DNA from: an uncultured Oscillospiraceae bacterium
GTDB taxonomy: Bacteria > Bacillota > Clostridia > Oscillospirales > Oscillospiraceae
Reading direction: 5' to 3'
Assembly: GCA_934667815.1 (NCBI GenBank)
Contig: CAKUMO010000007.1
Location: forward strand, 21,817 to 85,816
DNA: 64,000 bases
Positions 34,930-43,100 of the stretch are shown here, one piece after another (position 1 is the first letter of the stretch; every line of letters starts with the position of its first letter). The position numbers were made by a program, and so were the translations under genes. Below the pieces are notes generated by a model. The model did not search any database and was not told the DNA's origin. It saw nothing but the letters and a program-made list of their open reading frames with translations.

Positions 34930-36315
34930 ATGAAAACTTGTGATTTGCACATCATTGATGAAAAAGCCGCGCTTCTGACCGCGACCTCCGATTTCATCTT
35001 CGACCATCCGGAGCCGTGTTATCAGGAATTTCAGTCGTCAGAGTATTTGATGCAGGCGCTGGAAAAAGAGGGCTTCCGCATTGAGGACGGTCTGGCAAAC
35101 ATCAAGACTGCCTTCTCCGCTGCCTACGGCTCCGGTAGACCGATCATCGGCATTTTGGGCGAATACGACGCCCTGAGCGGCCTGAATCAGGTTGCAGGCT
35201 GCACCGTTCCCTGTGTGGACAAGGAAAAAACCAACGGCCACGGCTGCGGACACAATCTGCTGGCAGCAGCCTCCATGGGCGCGGCCATCGCGGTCAAGGA
35301 CTATCTGCAAACGCACCGCTGCTCCGGAACGGTAGTCTTTCTCGGCTGTCCTGCCGAGGAGGGCGGCTCTGCCAAGGCATTCATGGCGCGCGACGGCGTC
35401 TTTGACGATCTGGATGTAGCGCTGACATGGCATCCGGACGACACCACGGGCATCCGCATGAACACCTCGCTTGCAAACGTGCAGGTGCTCTATTCCTTCA
35501 CCGGCACGCCCTCACACGCAGCCAAGCAGCCGCAGTTGGGCAGGAGCGCGCTGGACGGGCTGGAGCTGATGAACGTAGGCGTGAATTTCCTGCGCGAGCA
35601 CATGATAGACGACGCACGCATCCACTATTCCATCATCGACGCGGGCGGCTTCTCTCCAAATGTCGTGCAGGGGCACGCCGCCGGGCTGTTTCTGATCCGC
35701 GCGCCGCAAAACGATCAGGTGCAGGAGCTTTACACACGCGTGACCGACATTGCCAAAGGTGCGGCGCTGATGACCGGCACCAAAGCAGAAAACCGCATCA
35801 TCAAGGCCTGCTCCAACACGATTTTCAACCACACGCTCAACAGCGTGCTCTACGCCGCGATGCAGAAGATTCCTCTGCCGGAGATCGACGAAAAGGACAT
35901 CGCCTTTGCCCGTGAGCTGGTGGAAAAGAGCTTCGGCGACATCCCCGGCGCGGACGTGCAGCACCCCATCCACTATGAGCTGGAGCCTTACCGCAACGAG
36001 CCGAAGATTGCGCACGGCTCCACGGACGTCGGCGACGTAAGCTGGGTCTGTCCGACGGCGCAGCTCAAGGCCTCCACACACGCCTTCAAAACGCCCAATC
36101 ACTCCTGGCAGCAGGTCACGCAGGGCAAGCAGCCGCTCGCGCACAAAATGACCATCTACATAGCAAAATGCCTTGCGGCCGCCGCCATCGACCTGATCGA
36201 GCATCCGCAGCTAGTGGAGCAGGCGCGGCAGGAGCACAGGTCTAAGGTCGCAGGCGGCTACAAATGTCCGATCCCCAAGGATGTGGTGCCGGGCGTCTGC
36301 CGGTTGGAACACTAA
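34930..36315 (+). CDS. M20-family amidohydrolase (AbgB-like)
   Basis: 461 aa, cytoplasmic. M20 motifs are present: GILGEYDAL (about 75-83), GHGCGHN (metal-binding His and Cys, about 98-104), CPAEEGGSAK (catalytic Glu pair, about 137), TWHPDD and the lid domain TGTPSHAAKQPQLGRSALDG. The closest family in memory is the p-aminobenzoyl-glutamate hydrolase subunit B group, which cleaves acyl-amino-acid amide bonds. It lies 3 bp after the RnfB-like gene and 40 bp before a DppB-type permease, so it may process an imported peptide or N-acyl compound. The abgA partner is not adjacent. Confidence 0.87.
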   Translation: MKTCDLHIIDEKAALLTATSDFIFDHPEPCYQEFQSSEYLMQALEKEGFRIEDGLANIKTAFSAAYGSGRPIIGILGEYDALSGLNQVAGCTVPCVDKEKTNGHGCGHNLLAAASMGAAIAVKDYLQTHRCSGTVVFLGCPAEEGGSAKAFMARDGVFDDLDVALTWHPDDTTGIRMNTSLANVQVLYSFTGTPSHAAKQPQLGRSALDGLELMNVGVNFLREHMIDDARIHYSIIDAGGFSPNVVQGHAAGLFLIRAPQNDQVQELYTRVTDIAKGAALMTGTKAENRIIKACSNTIFNHTLNSVLYAAMQKIPLPEIDEKDIAFARELVEKSFGDIPGADVQHPIHYELEPYRNEPKIAHGSTDVGDVSWVCPTAQLKASTHAFKTPNHSWQQVTQGKQPLAHKMTIYIAKCLAAAAIDLIEHPQLVEQARQEHRSKVAGGYKCPIPKDVVPGVCRLEH

Positions 36316-36355
36316 GCGCGGCTGCTTCCGCCGCACGGTAACAAGAGGTTAGAAC

Positions 36356-37309
36356 ATGCTGAAATACACATTAAAGAGAATCCTTCTGCTGATTCCCACC
36401 CTGCTGGTGATCCTGACCATTGTTTTCATTCTCATCCGCATCGTCCCCGGCTCGCCGGTCTACGCGCTGCTTGAGGGCGAGGACAACGTCACGCCGGAGA
36501 TGGTGGAGGAGCTGGAGACCGAGATGGGCTTCAACGACCCGCTCATTGTCCAGTACGGCCGCTACATTCGGGACATTTTCACGGGCAACTGGGGCGAATC
36601 CTATTTTAATAACAAGGACGTTTTTTCAAACATTCTGGCGGTGTGGGAGCCATCCATTCTCATCACCGTCTATGCCACGCTCATCACGGTGGTCATTGCC
36701 ATTCCGCTGGGCATTCTGGCCGCGACGCACAGAAATTCTCCGCTGGACTATATCGTCACGACCATGTCCACCGCGACCATGGTTATCCCGAGCTTCTGCA
36801 TGGGTCTGCTGCTGGCCTACTTCCTCGGCTACCGGCTGGGCTGGTTCCCGACCATCGGCTACACGTCCATCGCCAAGGGCGGCCTTTGGAAATCGCTGTA
36901 TTCCCTGACGCTCCCGAGCTTCGCGCTGGGCATCAGCCACATTGCGTCTCTGGCGCGCTACACCCGCTCGTCCATGCTGGACGTCCTGCATCAGGACTAC
37001 ATCCGAACCGCCCGCGCCAAGGGTCTGTCCAGAAACAAGGTCTATTACAAGCACGCGCTGAAGAACACGCTCTCGGTGGTCGCAACCATGATTGCCTCCT
37101 CCATCGCTGGCATGCTGGGCGGCAGCGCCGTGACGGAAAAGGTCTTTAACATCCGCGGCATGGGCACACTGGCGGTGGAATCCCTCAGCCGGCGCGACTA
37201 TTCTCAGGAGCAGGCCATCGTGATCTTTGTCGCGCTGATCTTCCTGGGCGTAGATCTGATTATGGACCTGATCTACAAAGCGCTTGACCCGCGCATCGAA
37301 TACGAATAA
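36356..37309 (+). CDS. DppB-type ABC transporter permease
   Basis: 317 aa with six membrane segments. The N-terminal KRILLLIPTLLVILTIVFILIR helix and PGSPVYALLEG motif are typical of DppB/OppB. The EAA loop is RTARAKGLSRNKVYYKHALKN (about 218-238). It forms a heterodimeric channel with the next gene product. An AGAGG site lies 9 bases before the ATG. Its ABC system may carry peptides or, given the glycosidases all around, oligosaccharides, since family-5 systems do both. Confidence 0.94.
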   Translation: MLKYTLKRILLLIPTLLVILTIVFILIRIVPGSPVYALLEGEDNVTPEMVEELETEMGFNDPLIVQYGRYIRDIFTGNWGESYFNNKDVFSNILAVWEPSILITVYATLITVVIAIPLGILAATHRNSPLDYIVTTMSTATMVIPSFCMGLLLAYFLGYRLGWFPTIGYTSIAKGGLWKSLYSLTLPSFALGISHIASLARYTRSSMLDVLHQDYIRTARAKGLSRNKVYYKHALKNTLSVVATMIASSIAGMLGGSAVTEKVFNIRGMGTLAVESLSRRDYSQEQAIVIFVALIFLGVDLIMDLIYKALDPRIEYE

Positions 37310-37323
37310 GGAAGCGCAGCGGT

Positions 37324-38163
37324 ATGGAAAAGAGAAAACATATGCGGTTTGGCGTCTTTCTTCGGAAATACGGCAAGGTGATGATCGGCGGGACGATCAT
37401 CGCGCTGGTGATCTTCTGCGCGGTCTTTGCGCCGCTCATCACCTCCTTCCCGCCGGACAAGCTGGACGTCTCCAACGCAAAGCTGCTGCCGGGCGGCGCG
37501 CATCTGCTCGGCACGGACACCTACGGCAGAGACCTGTTCTCCGTGGTCGTTTACGGCTCGAGAACCACCCTGATCGTGGCCGTGGGCGCACAGCTCATGA
37601 TCGTCGTCTGCGGCACGATTCTCGGCCTGCTGTGCGGCTATTACTCCAATGCGGAGAAAATTCTGATGCGGTTTCTGGATGCGTTCTCCACCATCCCGAA
37701 TCTGCTGCTGTGCCTGCTGATGATCAGCGTGTTCGGCGCAGGCACGTTTAACATGATCGTCGCAATGAGCATCCACGGCATCCCCGGCGTGGCGAGAATG
37801 GTGCGCAATCAGGTGCTTTCGCTGCGCGAAAAGGAGTACATCGAGTCGGAAAAGGCCATGGGCGCCTCCGATCTGCGGACGGTGTTCGTCCACATTCTCC
37901 CGGCCTGCTCGTCTTACCTGCTGGTCACGTTCTCCAACGGTTTGGCCGGTGCCATTTTGTCCATGACCGCCCTGTCCTATCTGGGCGTCGGACTTGACCC
38001 CACCGTGGCGTCCTGGGGCGGCGCGGTGCAGGACGGGCAGAGAATCATGTTCGCCTTCCCGCATGTGGTGCTGTATCCGTCGCTGGCAATCTGCTTCACG
38101 GTGTTTGGCTTCAGCATGCTGGGCGACGGTCTGCGGGATATTCTGGATCCCAAGTTGAGATAA
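37324..38163 (+). CDS. DppC-type ABC transporter permease
   Basis: 279 aa. The cytoplasmic start, a first helix at about 23-42, and the motif HLLGTDTYGRDLFSVVVYGSRT are those of DppC/OppC. The EAA loop is ESEKAMGASDLRTVFVHILP (about 178-197). It begins 14 bp after the DppB-type gene and ends 12 bp before the first ATPase gene. Confidence 0.94.
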   Translation: MEKRKHMRFGVFLRKYGKVMIGGTIIALVIFCAVFAPLITSFPPDKLDVSNAKLLPGGAHLLGTDTYGRDLFSVVVYGSRTTLIVAVGAQLMIVVCGTILGLLCGYYSNAEKILMRFLDAFSTIPNLLLCLLMISVFGAGTFNMIVAMSIHGIPGVARMVRNQVLSLREKEYIESEKAMGASDLRTVFVHILPACSSYLLVTFSNGLAGAILSMTALSYLGVGLDPTVASWGGAVQDGQRIMFAFPHVVLYPSLAICFTVFGFSMLGDGLRDILDPKLR

Positions 38164-38175
38164 GGAATTTGGCTT

Positions 38176-39162
38176 ATGAGTGAAAAGAAAGAATTGGCGC
38201 TTGAGGTACGCGATCTGGAGCTGTGGTTCGACAACGACTACGGCCGGACAAAGGTACTGAACAAAATCAGCTTTGACATTCACAAGGGCGAAACGCTGGG
38301 CATTGTCGGAGAATCCGGCTGCGGCAAGTCCATGACCTCCATGTGCATCATGCAGCTTCTGAACTCGCCGCCCGCACACATCAAGGGCAGCATCAAGTTC
38401 CACGGGCGCGAGCTGCTCGGCCTGAGCGACAAGCAGATGCAGTCCGTGCGCGGAAATCAGATCTCCATGATCTTTCAGGAGCCTATGACCTCGCTGAATC
38501 CGGTGTTCACGATCGGCGACCAGATGATGGAGACCTTCATGCTCCATCAGGGTCTGAGCAAAAAGGAAGCAAAGAAGAAGGCCATTGAGATGCTGGACAT
38601 GGTACACATTCCGGAGCCGGAGCAGCGCTTCCGCGAGTATTCCTACCAGCTCTCCGGCGGTATGCGCCAGCGCGTCATGATCGCCATGGCTCTGGCCTGT
38701 CGGCCGGAGCTGCTGATTGCGGACGAGCCGACGACCGCGCTGGACGTGACCATTCAGGCGCAGATTCTGGATCTGATGCGCCAACTTCAAAAGGACATGG
38801 GCACGGCGATTTCCTTCATCACGCACGATCTTGGCGTGGTCTACGAAATGTGCGAGCGGGTGCTCGTGCTCTACTGCGGCGAAGCGGTGGAGGAAGCGCC
38901 CGTGGAGGAAATTTTTGCAAATCCCATGCACCCATATACGCAGGGTCTGCTGTCCACACTCCCGAAATTCGGCGTCAAGGGCAAGCTGCCCACCATTCCC
39001 GGCACGGTTCCGCCCAGCGGGAAATTCCCGGCAGGGTGCGTGTTTGCACCCAGATGCCCACATGCCACGGAGCGCTGCCGCAGCGAAAAGCCGCAGATGC
39101 GCGCCGCAAGCGACGGACATCTGGTTCGCTGCCATCAGTTCGAGGAGGCCAGCCATGCGTGA
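38176..39162 (+). CDS. DppD-type ABC transporter ATPase
   Basis: 328 aa. Walker A GESGCGKS (about 45-52), Q-loop, signature LSGGMRQR (about 160), Walker [13 protein letters not shown] and switch His (FITHDLG) are intact. The C-terminal oligopeptide-transporter extension has the cysteine pattern [15 protein letters not shown] (about 292-306), known in this family to hold an Fe-S cluster. It overlaps the next ATPase gene by 8 bp. Confidence 0.94.
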   Translation: MSEKKELALEVRDLELWFDNDYGRTKVLNKISFDIHKGETLGIVGESGCGKSMTSMCIMQLLNSPPAHIKGSIKFHGRELLGLSDKQMQSVRGNQISMIFQEPMTSLNPVFTIGDQMMETFMLHQGLSKKEAKKKAIEMLDMVHIPEPEQRFREYSYQLSGGMRQRVMIAMALACRPELLIADEPTTALDVTIQAQILDLMRQLQKDMGTAISFITHDLGVVYEMCERVLVLYCGEAVEEAPVEEIFANPMHPYTQGLLSTLPKFGVKGKLPTIPGTVPPSGKFPAGCVFAPRCPHATERCRSEKPQMRAASDGHLVRCHQFEEASHA

Positions 39163-40141
39163 AAAAGAAGTTCTGCTGTCCGGCAGCCATATCCGGCAGT
39201 GGTTTCCCATCAAGAAATGGTTCTTTGAAAAACCCGCCTACGTCAAGGCGGTAGACGATGTGAGCATAGCGCTTTACAAGGGCGAGACGCTCGGCATCTG
39301 CGGCGAATCCGGCTGCGGAAAGTCCACCCTGCTGCGCACGCTGCTGCGTCTGATTGAGCCGACCGAGGGCACGATCATCTACCACGGCGACGACATCACC
39401 AGGCTGCGCAAAAAGGAAATGAAAAAGTATCGCAAGCACATGCAGATCGTTTTTCAGGATCCTTACAGTGCGCTCGACTCGCGTATGCGCATCGGCAAGA
39501 TCATCGAAGAGCCGCTGATTATCAACCGAACCTTCCGCACCAAAAAAGAGCGCCTTGCGCGCGTGCGGGAGCTGCTGCGTCAGGTCGGTCTGGACGAATC
39601 CTACATTAACCGCTATCCCCACGAGTTTTCCGGCGGTCAGCGCCAGCGCATCGTTATCGCACGCGCATTGGCCAACAAGCCGGAGCTGGTTTTCTGCGAC
39701 GAAGCGGTCTCCGCGCTGGATGTGTCGGTGCGTGCGCAGATTCTGAATCTGCTCGACGATTTGCAGCAGGAGCTGGGACTGACCTACCTGTTTGTCTCTC
39801 ACGACCTGTCCGTGATCGAGCATATCTGCGACCGCGTAGCCATCATGTATCTCGGCAAGGTCGTGGAGATCGGCACGAAGGACGAGCTGTTCTCCAACCC
39901 GCAGCATCCTTACACAAAGGCGCTTCTGTCCGCCATTCCCATGATCGGCAAGAAATCCACGGAGCGCATTCTTCTGGAGGGCGATATTCCCTCACCCGTC
40001 AATCCGCCTGCGGGCTGCCGTTTCCATTCGCGCTGCCGCTACGCCGACGCACGGTGCGCGCAGGAGGAGCCAAAGCTGTTCGATATCAACAGCGATCATC
40101 AGGTTGCCTGCCATCTGTGCGGCGACTGTCATAAGGAGTGA
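39155..40141 (+). CDS. DppF-type ABC transporter ATPase
   Basis: 328 aa from ATG 39155, chosen because GAGGAGG lies just before and it overlaps the DppD-type gene only slightly. Walker [10 protein letters not shown] (about 50), signature FSGGQRQR, Walker B LVFCDEAVSALD, switch His in FVSHDLS and the C-terminal GCRFHSRCRYADARC pattern are complete. With its partner it powers the transporter. No solute-binding protein gene follows; the next gene, a surface beta-helix protein, starts across its stop codon. The family-5 binding protein at 53305 is the nearest candidate partner. Confidence 0.93.
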   Translation: MREKEVLLSGSHIRQWFPIKKWFFEKPAYVKAVDDVSIALYKGETLGICGESGCGKSTLLRTLLRLIEPTEGTIIYHGDDITRLRKKEMKKYRKHMQIVFQDPYSALDSRMRIGKIIEEPLIINRTFRTKKERLARVRELLRQVGLDESYINRYPHEFSGGQRQRIVIARALANKPELVFCDEAVSALDVSVRAQILNLLDDLQQELGLTYLFVSHDLSVIEHICDRVAIMYLGKVVEIGTKDELFSNPQHPYTKALLSAIPMIGKKSTERILLEGDIPSPVNPPAGCRFHSRCRYADARCAQEEPKLFDINSDHQVACHLCGDCHKE

Positions 40142-40146
40142 TGAAC

Positions 40147-43100
40147 ATGCAGAAAACACTGAAGAAAGCCCTTGCACTTCTCTTGAGCCTCCTGCTGGTC
40201 GTTCTGAGCATCATGCCGACGAGCGCCGTCGATACGCCGGAGAGCGGTGCGCATCTCCACGGTGAGACGGAATATGTCAAGTGGACGGACGCCGCCAAGC
40301 TTCCCACGGCGGCGGGGCACTACTATCTGGACACCGACGTTGATCTCGCGGCGGCATACCAGCCTACGAAAAACATCACGATCTGCCTGAACGGCCACAA
40401 GATCACCTCGACCAGTGCGTCCGTCTCGCGCCTCATGATGATCAACACTGCAAACATCACCGTCACCCTTGAGGACTGCCGGTACGACGGCACGTTCGAC
40501 CACGCCGGCAGCATCACCGGCGGCAAGGGCAGCGGCTGGGGCGGTGCAATCTGCCTGTTCAAGGACACCGCGACCCTGAACCTCTCCGGCATTCTGCTCA
40601 CGGGCAACGCCGACAACGGCACGGCCAACCTCGGCGGCGGTGCGCTGCTCCTGCGCAGCGGCACGGTGAACCTGACGAACGTCAAGGTCTCCGGCAACTC
40701 CACCACCGCGCTGAACGGCGGCGCGATTTACGTCAACGACGGCACGCTCAACATCAAGAATTCCGTCTTTGAGAACAACTCCTCCGGCGCAAAGAGCGGC
40801 GGCGCGCTGTACCTCAACAGCGGCAGCACCGTCATTGAAAACAGCTCCTTCACCGGAAACGAAGGCACGAACGGCGCAGCCATCCGCTGCACCTCCGGCG
40901 CGTCTCTGCATTTGAAGGACAGCTCCGTCACCGGCAACACCGATCTGGCGACCGGCAACTACTGCGGCGCGGTCTACATTCTTTCGACCGACGCGGCCAA
41001 GACCGTGATCGAGGGCGAAACCGTCATCACGGGCAACCAAAACGCCTCCGGCACCGCCGCAGACCTCATGCTGCAAAGCGCCGAAACCGTGTTCACCTTA
41101 AAAAATCCCACGGAAAACACCAAGCTGAAGCTTCGCTCCTTTGGCACGAACAAGGCCGAGGGTGCAACCCTCGCCGTGCTGGACGGCAGCTTCGCCGGTA
41201 CTTACCTCTGGACGCCCGACAGCGACCTGCTGATCAAAGCGGCAGACGGCAAGCTGCTGCTCGAGCGCCGCGTCCTGGCCGAGGAAATCCAGCTTGACCG
41301 GACGGCCGTCACTCTCACGGAGGGACTTTTCACCACCCTGACGGCCACCGTCCTGCCCGAAAACACCACGCTGAAGGATCTTGTCTGGACAAGCAGCAAC
41401 GAAGCGGTTGCGACCGTTGACCAGTCCGGCAACGTCGCCGCGCTTGTACCGGGCGAAGCGGTCGTCACCGCGACCGCCGCAGACGGCAGCGGCGTTTCCG
41501 CGACCTGCACGGTCACGGTCCTCGCCGCGCACCTCCACGACGGCGTGAAATACACCCGTTGGGAGGATGCCACTGCGCTTCCCACGGCGGCGGGGCACTA
41601 CTATCTGGACACCGACATCGATCTCGCGGCGGCATACCAGCCCACGAAAAACATCACGATCTGCCTGAACGGCCACAAGATCACCTCGACCAGTGCGTCC
41701 GTCTCGCGCCTCATGATGATCAACACTGCAAACATCACCGTCACCCTTGAGGACTGCCGGTACGACGGCACGTTCGACCACGCCGGCAGCATCACCGGCG
41801 GCAAGGGCAGCGGCTGGGGCGGTGCAATCTGCCTGTTCAAGGACACCGCGACCCTGAACCTCTCCGGCATTCTGCTCACGGGCAACGCCGACAACGGCAC
41901 GGCCAACCTCGGCGGCGGTGCGCTGCTCCTGCGCAGCGGCACGGTGAACCTGACGAACGTCAAGGTCTCCGGCAACTCCACCACCGCGCTGAACGGCGGC
42001 GCGATTTACGTCAACGACGGCACGCTCAACATCAAGAATTCCGTCTTTGAGAACAACTCCTCCGGCGCAAAGAGCGGCGGCGCGCTGTACCTCAACAGCG
42101 GCAGCACCGTCATTGAAAACAGCTCCTTCACCGGAAATCAGGGCACGAACGGCGCGGCCATCCGCTGTACCTCCGGCGCATCCCTGCATTTGAAGGACAG
42201 CACCGTCACCGGCAACACCGATCTGGCGACCGGCAACTACTGCGGCGCGGTCTACATTCTTGCGACCGACGCAGCCAAGACCGTGATCGAGGGCGAAAGC
42301 GTCATCACGGGCAACCAAAACGCCTCCGGCACCGCCGCAGACCTCATGCTGCAAAATTCAGCCACCGTGTTCACCCTGAAAAATCCTACGGAAAATACCA
42401 AGCTGAACCTCCGCTCCTTTAACAGCAACAAAACCTCCGAGGGCGGGAAAAATCTCCTTGGCGTAGTGGACGGCGAGCTTGCGGGCAGCTACGTCTGGAC
42501 GGGTGCTGAGCTGCTGCTCATCAGGCTCAATGCAAGCCATGAGCTATACCTTGCCTCCCCCGTCGTAACCCTGACGCCAAAATTGCAGCTCCGGCAGCTC
42601 GGAGACACCGCGCAGCTCGAGCTGACGCACGATCTCGGTGCGCAGGCCACGGTGATATGGACCAGCGCCGATCCGACCATCGCTTCAGTGGATTCCGAAG
42701 GTCTCGTCACCGCCGTCTCCGAGGGCGTCACGGTCCTGACCGTGCGCGTCAACGGCATCGCCGCAGCCTGCCGCGTCTCCGTTGGCTTCCACATACACGG
42801 CGAGCAGGAATATCAGATCTGGGGCGCAACGGATTCCCTGCCCACGGTCTCCGGCTACTACTGCCTCGTGCAGGATGTGCAGCTTGACACGCGCACGCTG
42901 ATTAACAACGCCAATGCGGACATTCACCTCTGCATGAACGGGCACAGCATCACGGGCGGCGGCCAAAACATTCTCATGAACCTTGCAGGCGGCGCTTCCG
43001 TAGAGATCGAAAACTGTCTGTCAAGCTATGATGAAAACGGCTTCCTCCGCGTGGACGGAGCCAACGTCTCCAAGATCTCCGGCGGCTTTGCGGAAAAGGA

